A model generated the notes under the pieces. The model saw nothing but the letters and a program-made list of their open reading frames with translations. It was not told where the DNA came from and made no database searches. DNA of 64,000 nucleotides from Armatimonadota bacterium (GTDB lineage: Bacteria; Armatimonadota; Fimbriimonadia; Fimbriimonadales; Fimbriimonadaceae): assembly GCA_018268395.1 (NCBI GenBank), contig JAFDWQ010000009.1, positions 124,001 through 188,000 on the forward strand. Reading direction: 5' to 3'. This document shows, piece by piece, positions 8,302 through 15,846 of the stretch (the first letter of the stretch is position 1; the number at the start of each line of letters is the position of its first letter). The translations under genes and the position numbers were made by a program.

Positions 8302-9551
8302 ACGAGATTTTTGAAGCCATCGACGCTCTGACCTGCCAAGAGGCCATGGACTTGACCCATGACTACGGCGCGCACAACTACCATCCGCTCCCTGTGAACA
8401 TCGTCCGCGCTAAAGGCGCATTGGCTTGGGACGGGGCTGGGAACGAGTACTACGACTGCATCGGCTCTTACTCGGCGGTAGCGAACGGTCACCTCAGCGA
8501 CGCCGTCGTCGGGGCCCTGAAACGGCAACTGGACAAAGTGACCCTCACGAGCCGCGCGGTCTATACGAGCGAGATGGCGCTGTTCCTCAAGCAACTTTGC
8601 GACTTCACAGGCATGGAAGCGGCCTGTCCGATGAACACGGGCGCTGAAGCGGTCGAAACCGCGATCAAGATCGCCCGGAAATGGGCGTACACGGTCAAAG
8701 GCGTCCCAGTCGGGCAAGCGGAGATCGTCACCGCCGAAGGCAACTTCCACGGACGCACGACGACCATCGTGTCCTTCTCGACCGAACCCCAGTACAAAGA
8801 CCACTTCGGCCCGTTGACCCCCGGATTCTTGACCGTCCCGTTCGGTGACGTCGAAGCCCTCGAGGCGGCGATCACGCCGAACACCGCCGCCGTCCTGTTG
8901 GAGCCCGTCCAAGCCGAAGGCGGCATCGTGTTCCCGCCCGAGGGGTTCCTTGCCCAAGTCCGCCGAACCTGCACCGAGAACAACGTCCTCTTGATCTGGG
9001 ACGAGATCCAGACGGGCTTCTGCAGGACGGGCGAACGCTTCGCCTGGCAGCACGAAGACGCCAAACCCGACATGATGTGCCTGGGCAAAGCTCTGGGCGG
9101 AGGGTTGATGCCGGTGTCGGCCGTCGTCGGTTCCCGTGATGCGCTTGGAGTCTTCGTGCCCGGTGACCACGGCTCGACGTTCGGCGGTAATCCGCTCGCT
9201 TCGGTCGTCGCCATGGCCGCCATGAAAGAGATGACCGACCTCGGCCTGTCGGCACGGTCCGCCGCCCTCGGCGCTCGGATGGCCACGGCCCTCTCGGAGC
9301 TCGGCGCGGACGTCGTCGAAGACGTCCGGGGCCAGGGCCTCCTCGTCGGGCTCGAAGTCAAGGAAGGCGTGGACACGGAGGCCCTGACGAAAGCGTTCCT
9401 TGCGAACGGCGTCCTGACCAAGGAGACCCGTGCCCGAACGTTCCGCTTCGCCCCTCCCCTCACCTTGACCGAGGACGAGCTCGACGACATCGTCGCCCGC
9501 ATCGGCAAGGCGTTGGGGACCGTCGCAGGTACCGTGACCCTCGCGGTCTGA
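8298..9551 (+). CDS. rocD: Ornithine delta-aminotransferase
   Basis: PLP enzyme that interconverts ornithine and glutamate-5-semialdehyde. It reads like ornithine-oxo-acid aminotransferase rather than acetylornithine aminotransferase: YGAHNYHPLPV near the N-terminus, YSAVANGH, MNTGAEAVETAIKIARKW, NFHGRTTTIVSFS, WDEIQTGFCRTG and the PLP lysine in LGKALGGGLMPVSAVV. At 417 aa it has normal length. It is the last gene of the arginine operon, starting in an ATGA overlap with argH. RocD usually degrades ornithine; here it sits with the three enzymes that turn ornithine into arginine, so it may supply ornithine from the proline/glutamate side or balance the two pools. Confidence 0.88.
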   Translation: MNEIFEAIDALTCQEAMDLTHDYGAHNYHPLPVNIVRAKGALAWDGAGNEYYDCIGSYSAVANGHLSDAVVGALKRQLDKVTLTSRAVYTSEMALFLKQLCDFTGMEAACPMNTGAEAVETAIKIARKWAYTVKGVPVGQAEIVTAEGNFHGRTTTIVSFSTEPQYKDHFGPLTPGFLTVPFGDVEALEAAITPNTAAVLLEPVQAEGGIVFPPEGFLAQVRRTCTENNVLLIWDEIQTGFCRTGERFAWQHEDAKPDMMCLGKALGGGLMPVSAVVGSRDALGVFVPGDHGSTFGGNPLASVVAMAAMKEMTDLGLSARSAALGARMATALSELGADVVEDVRGQGLLVGLEVKEGVDTEALTKAFLANGVLTKETRARTFRFAPPLTLTEDELDDIVARIGKALGTVAGTVTLAV

Positions 9552-9589
9552 GCCGCACGGAGCGATGCCCGGTGATTTCAAAAAAAGAA

Positions 9590-9607
9590 CCGGGCGTCGC
9601 CGCCCGG
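9590..9607 (-). terminator. GC-rich hairpin after rocD with T-run on the minus strand
   Basis: CCGGGCG and CGCCCGG flank a 4-nt loop. On the plus strand the hairpin is preceded by an A-run (9579-9586), so the run of U would follow the hairpin only in a minus-strand transcript. It lies 39 bp past rocD. It may limit antisense transcription into the arg operon, and may also act as a processing or end structure for the operon mRNA. Confidence 0.4.
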
Positions 9608-9789
9608 CCGATGAATGCAGTCTTGTAGATGTGTGTCCCTCTTCGGGATCTGTCGGCTTGCTGCTCTAGACCTTTTCAGCATCGACATCGGCCGTGCCAG
9701 GTCGTAAGCGAAGCTTTTGGCCTTGCGGCCATTGATCAAAACTATACATCAATATCAAAATTATGTGGATTGTGCAATGGGACTACCAA

Positions 9790-9817
9790 GGTGCGATTCT
9801 GCAAAATTGCGGTGCGA
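9790..9817 (+). promoter_or_regulatory. Direct repeat upstream of the secreted fucosidase
   Basis: GGTGCGA occurs at 9790-9796 and 9811-9817, 21 bp apart, i.e. two helical turns, in a locally AT-rich stretch (about 9720-9845) that otherwise holds no gene. It lies about 45 bp upstream of the -10 box at 9858 and could be a regulator site. The rest of 9608-9857 shows nothing recognisable. Confidence 0.25.
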
Positions 9818-9857
9818 GCACCTCACGTTGGAGCAGATCAAAAGCGTCAAGCAAGGG

Positions 9858-9869
9858 TAGATTGGACCT
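9858..9869 (+). promoter_or_regulatory. Leaderless-type -10 box of the secreted fucosidase
   Basis: TAGATT (9858-9863) followed by 6 nt and GTG at 9870. This supports the GTG as the start; no Shine-Dalgarno is present. Confidence 0.5.
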
Positions 9870-11306
9870 GTGACGACGGCGATCCTCACACTGGCCATGT
9901 CCTTAACACTGTCGCAGTCCGGGCCCGCCCCGATCCCTACGAAGCGGCAGTTGGCTTGGCACCGGATGGAGGTGTACGGGTTCCTTCACTTCACCACGAA
10001 CACCTTCACCGACCGTGAATGGGGCCAAGGCGACGAGCCGGAGAGCGTGTTCGCACCGACCGACTTCAGCGCCGACCAGATCGTGGACGTCGCCAAACGC
10101 GCCGGGATGAAGGGACTCATCCTCACCGCGAAACACCACGACGGCTTCTGCCTCTGGCCTACGAAGACCACCGGCCACAACGTTTCGAAAAGCCCGTTCG
10201 GGAAGGACGTGGTCAGGCTCGTGAGCGACGCGTGCCGCAAGGCCGGGCTCAAGTTCGGCGTCTACCTCTCGCCATGGGACCGCCACGATGCCCGCTACGG
10301 CCGGCCCGAGTACGTCGAAACGTACCGCGCCCAACTCAAAGAACTGTTGACAGGCTACGGTCCGATTTTCGAAGTCTGGCACGACGGGGCTAACGGGGGC
10401 GACGGCTACTACGGCGGTGCCCGAGAAACCCGGAAGATCGACGCCTCCACGTACTACGGTTGGCCCGAGACATGGGCGATCGTGCGGCGGCTCCAACCCG
10501 ACGCCGTGATCTTCAGCGACGCCGGGCCCGACGTCCGATGGGTCGGCAACGAGAGCGGATTCGCCGGTGACCCGTGCTGGGCGACCTACACGCCGAGCGG
10601 CCCAAAAGAGGGCGTCGCGCCGGCCCCCGGCCTGACGAAGTACCAAGACGGCGAACACGGCCACGTCGACGGCCAGTACTGGATGCCAGCCGAGTGCGAC
10701 GTCTCGATCCGCCCCGGCTGGTTCTGGCATGAAAAGGAGAACGACAAGGTCAAGACGCCGCAACAGCTCAAGGACTTGTATTTCAGGTCTGTCGGACGCG
10801 GCGCGTCGTTCCTCTTGAACGTGCCCCCGGACCGAAGGGGCCGCATCCATCCCAACGACGAAAAGGCCCTGATCGGGTTCAAGAGACTGCTCGACGAGGC
10901 CTTCGCCCACGACCTTGCGAAGACGGCGAAGACGGTCAGTGCGACGAACGTGAGGGACGGGCAGCATTCGGCCGCGAAGGCGACGGACGGCGACACGGCC
11001 ACGTTTTGGGCGCTTCCTGAGCGCACGTCGAAGGGCTCGCTCGAGATGCGTTTCGCAAAGCCGGTCGCGTTCGACACCGTCAGGATCAGGGAAGCCATCG
11101 CGCTCGGTCAGCGCATCCGGCGCGTCGAAGTTTCGGCCTTGATCGGGTCGATGTGGCGGACGGTGGCCGAAGCCGAGTCGGTCGGCAACTGCCGGCTCTT
11201 CCAGATCGGACCGGTCACGACCACCAAGGTCCGCTTCACGTTCCAGGGGACTGGGGCCGCCGTCAGCGAGATCGGCCTGTTCCTCGATCCGAACAAAGCC
11301 CCCTAG
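9870..11306 (+). CDS. Secreted GH29 alpha-L-fucosidase with C-terminal discoidin-like domain
   Basis: Retaining alpha-L-fucosidase of family GH29. A short signal peptide (MTTAILTLAMSLTLSQSG) is followed by the catalytic (beta/alpha)8 domain: GFLHFTTNTFTDREWG, LTAKHHDGFCLWP and the nucleophile region FEVWHDGANGG, where the Asp is the expected nucleophile. After about residue 350 the protein continues with a beta-rich segment (SATNVRDGQHSAAKATDGDTATFWALPE) typical of F5/8-type (CBM32-like) carbohydrate-binding domains. At 478 aa it is complete. It likely trims fucose from external glycans. A second GH29 gene lacking a signal peptide is at 53046. Confidence 0.88.
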   Translation: MTTAILTLAMSLTLSQSGPAPIPTKRQLAWHRMEVYGFLHFTTNTFTDREWGQGDEPESVFAPTDFSADQIVDVAKRAGMKGLILTAKHHDGFCLWPTKTTGHNVSKSPFGKDVVRLVSDACRKAGLKFGVYLSPWDRHDARYGRPEYVETYRAQLKELLTGYGPIFEVWHDGANGGDGYYGGARETRKIDASTYYGWPETWAIVRRLQPDAVIFSDAGPDVRWVGNESGFAGDPCWATYTPSGPKEGVAPAPGLTKYQDGEHGHVDGQYWMPAECDVSIRPGWFWHEKENDKVKTPQQLKDLYFRSVGRGASFLLNVPPDRRGRIHPNDEKALIGFKRLLDEAFAHDLAKTAKTVSATNVRDGQHSAAKATDGDTATFWALPERTSKGSLEMRFAKPVAFDTVRIREAIALGQRIRRVEVSALIGSMWRTVAEAESVGNCRLFQIGPVTTTKVRFTFQGTGAAVSEIGLFLDPNKAP

Positions 11307-11348
11307 GCGCATCCGGTCGCCTTCCCGGGGCCTGCACGCCACGTCGCC

Positions 11349-11392
11349 GGCACACGCTTGGCACACGGTTGGCACACGCTCGGCACACGGAA
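11349..11392. repeat. Four tandem copies of an 11-bp unit
   Basis: Units GGCACACGCTT, GGCACACGGTT, GGCACACGCTC and GGCACACGGAA follow one another without gaps in the space between two convergent genes. The first eight bases are constant and the last three vary. An 11-bp period places each copy on about the same face of the helix. Confidence 0.8.
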
Positions 11393-11453
11393 CGGTCTGC
11401 CAAGGGAGAGGCGCGTGTGAGGCCGAAGGGTCGATGGCCCGATGAGCGTCCGG

Positions 11454-12707
11454 TCACGCAGAGACGTGTTCGACGGGCTCGTGGACGTAACCCACGAGTT
11501 CTTTCGCGCGCGACCAGTTCGCCGCCACGAACAGGCACAAGAACCCTCCCAGAGCCACGGAGAAACGGACGCCCTTCCAGTCGGCGACGGCGCCGGCCTC
11601 GAAGTCGCCCAATTGGGGCCCGGAAATGTGGAACAGGCTGCTCGTGGCGTTCATCCGGCCGCGCAATTCGTCGGGCGTCGCGAGTTGACGGATGGTCTGC
11701 CTCAGCACCGTGCTCACCATATCGGCCGCACCGACCGCGGCCAGGCTGAGACAAGCGGTCACGATATGGTTCGAAAACCCGAAGCAGACCGTAAAGAAGC
11801 CATAGCAGGCGATCATCGACACGACCCATCGCCCTTGTCGATGGACCGTGGGCAGCCACGTTAGGACCGTCGCAGCGATCAAGGCCCCCACGCCGGACGA
11901 TGCCGCCAACATGCCGTATCCGCCCGGGCCCAGGTGCAAGACCGTCGCTGCGAAGGCGGGCAGGACGGCCTCGGCGCCTGAAAAGAACGTGGCCCAAAAA
12001 TCGAGCCACATCGCTTGGCGGACGACCGGAGTCGCGTTCACGAACCGCAGTCCTTCCTTGATCAGTCCGAAAACCTCGCGTACGTTCTTCGGGTGCTCGC
12101 CTTCCGCCGGAGGCGTCGGCGGCACGAACCACACTGCCACGAGCACGGCGACGAACGACAGGACGTTGAAGGCGTAGCACAACGAGAGCCCACTTACAGG
12201 CAACTTGCCGTTCAGCATGAGGAAGCCGCCCGCAATGACGGGCCCGAGCACGTCGCTCAGCCTCCACGCGACACCGTTCATGCTCGCCGCGTTCGGAAAG
12301 TCCTTCAGTGGTACGAGGCCGACCTGAAGGGCTTGACGTGCGGGCCCGTCGAACGACCTCGCGACGGCGTTCACGGCGACGAGCAGATAGAGCGGGACGA
12401 CGGACGTGCTCCCGGTCAAGCTATGGGCCAGCAGCATCAACGACACGGCCGCCATGCAGCTCTGGGTCAGAAGGAGGACCTTGCGCCGGTCGGCACGGTC
12501 GGCGACGACCCCTCCGAACAAGGAGAACACGAGCAGAGGTACGACGCGCGCGATCGCGAGCAGGCCGACCATGGCGCTCAAGCCCGTGATGTCGAAGACG
12601 TGCCACATGAGCGCGGCGGACTGCACCATGTTGCCCACGTTGCTCACGAAACTGCCCGCAAGGTAGTTACGGAACGCCCGGTGGCGGAGGGCAGGGGGCA
12701 GCTTCAC
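11454..12707 (-). CDS. MFS transporter (EntS/MFS_3-like exporter)
   Basis: Major facilitator of the group that includes the enterobactin exporter EntS and macrolide efflux proteins. It starts ALRHRAFRNYLAGSFVSNVGNMVQSAALMWHVFDITG, the usual opening of that group, with the loop 2-3 motif GGVVADRADRRKVLL and about 12 predicted membrane helices in 417 aa. The substrate is unknown. GTG start at 12707. It is divergent from the DUF1080 gene and convergent with the fucosidase, so it appears to be monocistronic. Confidence 0.85.
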   Translation of the reverse strand: MKLPPALRHRAFRNYLAGSFVSNVGNMVQSAALMWHVFDITGLSAMVGLLAIARVVPLLVFSLFGGVVADRADRRKVLLLTQSCMAAVSLMLLAHSLTGSTSVVPLYLLVAVNAVARSFDGPARQALQVGLVPLKDFPNAASMNGVAWRLSDVLGPVIAGGFLMLNGKLPVSGLSLCYAFNVLSFVAVLVAVWFVPPTPPAEGEHPKNVREVFGLIKEGLRFVNATPVVRQAMWLDFWATFFSGAEAVLPAFAATVLHLGPGGYGMLAASSGVGALIAATVLTWLPTVHRQGRWVVSMIACYGFFTVCFGFSNHIVTACLSLAAVGAADMVSTVLRQTIRQLATPDELRGRMNATSSLFHISGPQLGDFEAGAVADWKGVRFSVALGGFLCLFVAANWSRAKELVGYVHEPVEHVSA

Positions 12708-12771
12708 TGGACACCAGTTTGCCTAAGCCGGCGCCGTCTGCGGGTCAATGGGGCCCTCCGAGCCGCTCGGC

Positions 12772-12783
12772 TATGCTACGCAC
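12772..12783 (+). promoter_or_regulatory. Leaderless-type -10 box of the DUF1080 gene
   Basis: TATGCT (12772-12777) followed by 6 nt and ATG at 12784. It rules out the in-frame start at 12748. Confidence 0.5.
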
Positions 12784-13530
12784 ATGGTCCTGACGACCGT
12801 CGCAGCGATAGCCCTGGCGCCCAAGTGGGTCAGCCTCTTTAACGGAAAGGACTTGGACGGGTGGACGCCGAAGATCAAAGGCTACGACCTCGGTGTCAAT
12901 TTCGGCGACACCTTTCGTGTGGAGCACGGAGTGATCAAAGTCGGCTATGACAAGTACGAGGGCGAGTTCCGCGAGCGGTTCGGGCACTTGTTTTATAAGA
13001 AAACCTTTAAGAATTACACATTAAGGTTGGAGTACCGGTTCACGGGCGAACAATGCCCCGGCGGACCAGGGTGGGCCTGGAGGAACAGCGGCGTGATGAT
13101 CCACGGCCAGGACCCGAAGACGATGCGGAAGGGGCAAGACTTCCCGGTCTCGATCGAGGTGCAACTGCTCGGAGGCCCGAAAGAAGGCGAGCGCCACACG
13201 GGGAACGTCTGTACGCCAGGGACGAACATCGTCTACCTCGGGGTCTTCCATACCCAGCACTGCACGGACTCCGATTCGGACACATACCCGGGCGACCGAT
13301 GGGTCAAGGCTGAGATCGAGGTGCACGGTAACGGTCTGATCGTCCACAGGATCGAGGGCAAAGAAGTCATCCGGTACGAGAAGGCCCAGCTCGACCCGAA
13401 CGATCAGGACGGGGCGGCCCTTTTGATGGGCCGTAAGGACGCGATGCTGGACTCCGGCACCATCTCGCTCCAATCGGAATCGCACCCGTGCGAGTTCCGG
13501 AAGATCGAGATCATGGAGCTGGCGGAGTAG
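12784..13530 (+). CDS. DUF1080 protein (3-keto-disaccharide hydrolase-like)
   Basis: Concanavalin-like beta-jelly-roll protein of the DUF1080 family, some of whose members hydrolyse 3-keto-glycosides. It shows the family opening WVSLFNGKDLDGWTPKIKG, the central YTLRLEYRF, the NSGVMIHG segment (about residues 90-100) and IEVQLLGG. A short hydrophobic N-terminus (MVLTTVAAIALAP) suggests export. At 248 aa it has typical single-domain length. The C-terminus overlaps the convergent padR gene by 20 bp. Confidence 0.85.
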   Translation: MVLTTVAAIALAPKWVSLFNGKDLDGWTPKIKGYDLGVNFGDTFRVEHGVIKVGYDKYEGEFRERFGHLFYKKTFKNYTLRLEYRFTGEQCPGGPGWAWRNSGVMIHGQDPKTMRKGQDFPVSIEVQLLGGPKEGERHTGNVCTPGTNIVYLGVFHTQHCTDSDSDTYPGDRWVKAEIEVHGNGLIVHRIEGKEVIRYEKAQLDPNDQDGAALLMGRKDAMLDSGTISLQSESHPCEFRKIEIMELAE

Positions 13531-14119
13531 CTTTCCCGGCCGGACCGGATCCGATCTCTTGAAGGACCAAGGACGCCCAGCCTCCCTCTCTTGGAAGCGG
13601 CGATGCGATCAGCGGCCTGACGCTTTCGAGCCACGCGGCCCGCGCGCGGGTTTCGAGGACGAGACAAGCCGTCGCCAGGACACCGAAGTAGTCTCCGATC
13701 GCTTCATTGGCGTGGACAAGCTCGACGCAGCGCTGTTCGAATTCCCGTAGGCTGGCCAGCGACGTATCGACGAAGGCCAAGCGGTCGGACTCGGGCAGGA
13801 CGCCTAAGAAGAAGCACCTCAACCTCAGCAGGTCGGCGGTGTGGGCGACGTCCATCATCGGGACCTCGGGGCCCGTCCACTCTTTCAAGACCGATTCGCC
13901 GGCTGCCGTCACCGAGACGAGACCGTCGTCCGACTTGCGCAAGAGGCCGAGTTTGAGCAGGCGGTTGACGATCGAATAGGCCGTTCCCGCACGGGAGCGG
14001 TGGAAGGTCGACTCCGAGAGCGAGAGCTCCTTCATGACGACGTACACCGAGCAAGGCCCGCGCAGCCATGTCAGCCCGAGGACGGTCATCTCGACGGTCG
14101 TGAAGGGTCTTTCGGCCAT
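13511..14119 (-). CDS. PadR-family transcriptional regulator
   Basis: Winged-helix repressor: residues 5-75 form the PadR domain (TTVEMTVLGLTWLRGPCSVYVVMKEL, GTAYSIVNRLLKLGLLRKSDDGLVSVTAAG), followed by a C-terminal helical dimerisation/effector domain to residue about 180. PadR proteins bind 16-18-bp palindromes of ATGT/ACAT type. Exactly such a palindrome lies in the 50-bp gap to the divergent PDZ-hydrolase gene, so it probably represses itself and that gene. The start ATG has CAAGAT 6 nt upstream. Confidence 0.85.
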   Translation of the reverse strand: MAERPFTTVEMTVLGLTWLRGPCSVYVVMKELSLSESTFHRSRAGTAYSIVNRLLKLGLLRKSDDGLVSVTAAGESVLKEWTGPEVPMMDVAHTADLLRLRCFFLGVLPESDRLAFVDTSLASLREFEQRCVELVHANEAIGDYFGVLATACLVLETRARAAWLESVRPLIASPLPREGGWASLVLQEIGSGPAGKATPPAP

Positions 14120-14146
14120 GTCACCATCTTGCAGGAACGCAGGAAG

Positions 14147-14163
14147 TATTACATAATGTAATA
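14147..14163. promoter_or_regulatory. PadR operator: perfect 17-bp palindrome
   Basis: TATTACATAATGTAATA is a perfect palindrome (8-bp arms around one A) in the middle of the padR/PDZ-hydrolase divergent gap, containing the ATGT/ACAT half-sites known for PadR operators. It lies 6 bp before the ATG at 14170, where bound repressor would block transcription of that gene. Confidence 0.7.
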
Positions 14164-14169
14164 GTCCTC

Positions 14170-15510
14170 ATGCCCGTCCTTTTCGCGCCCGCGCTCGTCT
14201 CGTCGTTCTTTGCACCCGACCTGCCCAGGCGGGGAGTGCTCGGCGTACCTTTTTCTCCGGCATCTGAAGAACAGGCGGCGAAATCTGGACTCGCGAAGGG
14301 CGAAGGTCTCGTCGTCGGAAAGCCGATCGCCGGGTTGACGGGTGCCAAGGCAGGACTCCAGCCGGGCGACGTTATCGTGAAGATCAATGAGAGGACGGCC
14401 AAGGCTCAAGGTCTCGGAGAGTGGGTGCGGACGCTTCCTAGTGGCGGCAAGGTGACCTTTACGGTCGAACGGGCCGGCAAGCGGCTCGAGCTCTCCTCCG
14501 CTTTGACCGAACGTCCGCGCGATCCGGGCAACGAGCGGTTCAGCGTCGAATACCGGCACGTGACCAGCCACGGGGCACGAATGCGCACGATCGTCACCAA
14601 GCCGAAGAAGGCGGGCAAGCATCCTGGCCTCTTGTTCATCCAAGGCTTCTCCCCCGTCTCCTATGACTACGTCCTCGCTGACGCGACGGGCGACGTGAGC
14701 ACGATCGACGGCCCGATCCTTTTCGACATGGCCGACTCGGGGTTCGTGACGATGCGCGTCGAGAAGCCCGGCGTCGGGGACAGCGAAGGCGGGCCTTTCG
14801 CGACCATGGACTTCATGACCGAGTACGACATCTATGTCAAGGCTGCAGAGCAGCTCATGGACTGTCCTGAGGTCGACAAAGACAACGTCTTCATCTTCGG
14901 ACACAGCATGGGCGGCTCGTTCGGGCCTATGGTGGCCTGCGACACTAAGGTGAAGGGCCTGATCGTCTACGGGACGGCGGGCCGGACTTGGTTCGAGTAC
15001 CTGATGGACACGATCCGGTACCAAGGTCTGGTCGCCGGGCAGTCCTACGAGGCCGCCGACGACGACGCTCGCAGCGGAGCCCGGTTAATGGCGTTGGCGA
15101 TGATCGAGAAGCAGTCCCCCGACGCGATCAAGAAGAGCCATCCTGACCTTGCGCCCTTGGTGGACGCCTATTTCCCGAACGGGCTGTTCAACGGCAAGAC
15201 GCTCGACTTCTGGCGACAACTCAACGACACGAACTTTGCGCGCTACTGGGCGAAGTGCGGTTCGCACGTGCTGGCCGTCCGCGGAGAATCGGACTTCGTG
15301 ACGTACGACGCCGACCATAAGTTGATCGCAGACATCGTCAACCGGGCGAATCCAGGGTACGGCACGTTCAAGATCGAACCGAAGTCCGACCACCTGTTCC
15401 ACGAGTTCGCGACCGAGCAAGAGAGCCTCAAGAACTTTCAGCGGGGAAGGTTCAACAAGTCGTTCGCAAAAACGATGAAGGACTGGATCGCGCAAGTCAT
15501 GTCCGGTTAG
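14170..15510 (+). CDS. PDZ-domain alpha/beta hydrolase
   Basis: The N-terminal part (to about residue 110) is a PDZ domain (GVLGVPFSP..., AGLQPGDVIVKINERTAKAQG), followed by an alpha/beta-hydrolase domain with nucleophile elbow GHSMGGS (about residue 258) and a late histidine in KSDHLFHEF. A hydrophobic N-terminus (MPVLFAPALVSSFFAP) may serve as a signal. At 446 aa it resembles secreted acyl-peptidase/esterase-type hydrolases with a PDZ module; the substrate is unknown. Position and operator suggest control by the divergent PadR. Confidence 0.8.
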   Translation: MPVLFAPALVSSFFAPDLPRRGVLGVPFSPASEEQAAKSGLAKGEGLVVGKPIAGLTGAKAGLQPGDVIVKINERTAKAQGLGEWVRTLPSGGKVTFTVERAGKRLELSSALTERPRDPGNERFSVEYRHVTSHGARMRTIVTKPKKAGKHPGLLFIQGFSPVSYDYVLADATGDVSTIDGPILFDMADSGFVTMRVEKPGVGDSEGGPFATMDFMTEYDIYVKAAEQLMDCPEVDKDNVFIFGHSMGGSFGPMVACDTKVKGLIVYGTAGRTWFEYLMDTIRYQGLVAGQSYEAADDDARSGARLMALAMIEKQSPDAIKKSHPDLAPLVDAYFPNGLFNGKTLDFWRQLNDTNFARYWAKCGSHVLAVRGESDFVTYDADHKLIADIVNRANPGYGTFKIEPKSDHLFHEFATEQESLKNFQRGRFNKSFAKTMKDWIAQVMSG

Positions 15511-15532
15511 ACCGACCGTTCTGCGCGGCGCC

Positions 15533-15846
15533 CTAACCCGGGCGCTGGAACGAGTGGGCCCACTTTGCGGTCAAAGCCAGGTAGGCCGACAAGAAGAGCG
15601 ACTTCTTCAGATTCGTCGCGATCAAGCGGTCGATGGCGGCAGCGTCCTGACCGTGAGAACGTTTCCTATGGAGCGGTGCACCGGCGAGGAACGTCGGGAG
15701 GAGGCTTCCGGCTCCGGAACCGGGCTCTCGACCTTAAGTGCCTCATGGCCGTCTTGCGACGCTTGGACCAGACTTGCCACACGGCCAAGCGGTGCTTCTG
15801 AAAGGACGTCCTCCCAAGTGGCGTGGCGGACGGGCTCCTTCTTAGC
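15533..15846 (-). pseudogene. Possible frameshifted small gene downstream of the cyclase
   Basis: Two overlapping minus-strand frames look protein-like but have no start codon of their own. One runs from 15846 (KKEPVRHATWEDVLSEAPLGRVASLVQAS...) to a stop at 15622; the other runs to a stop at 15533 and ends with an amphipathic tail (AAIDRLIATNLKKSLFLSAYLALTAKWAH). One frameshift in their overlap (15622-15733) would join them into about 90-100 residues. It may be a decayed gene following the cyclase. No family is recognised, and chance cannot be excluded. A GC-rich inverted repeat (GCGCCC/GGGCGC, about 15528-15545) lies at its end. Confidence 0.28.

Noticed and set aside
11341-11400. CRISPR-like array
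   Set aside because: The 11-bp units are contiguous with no spacers; it is a plain tandem repeat.
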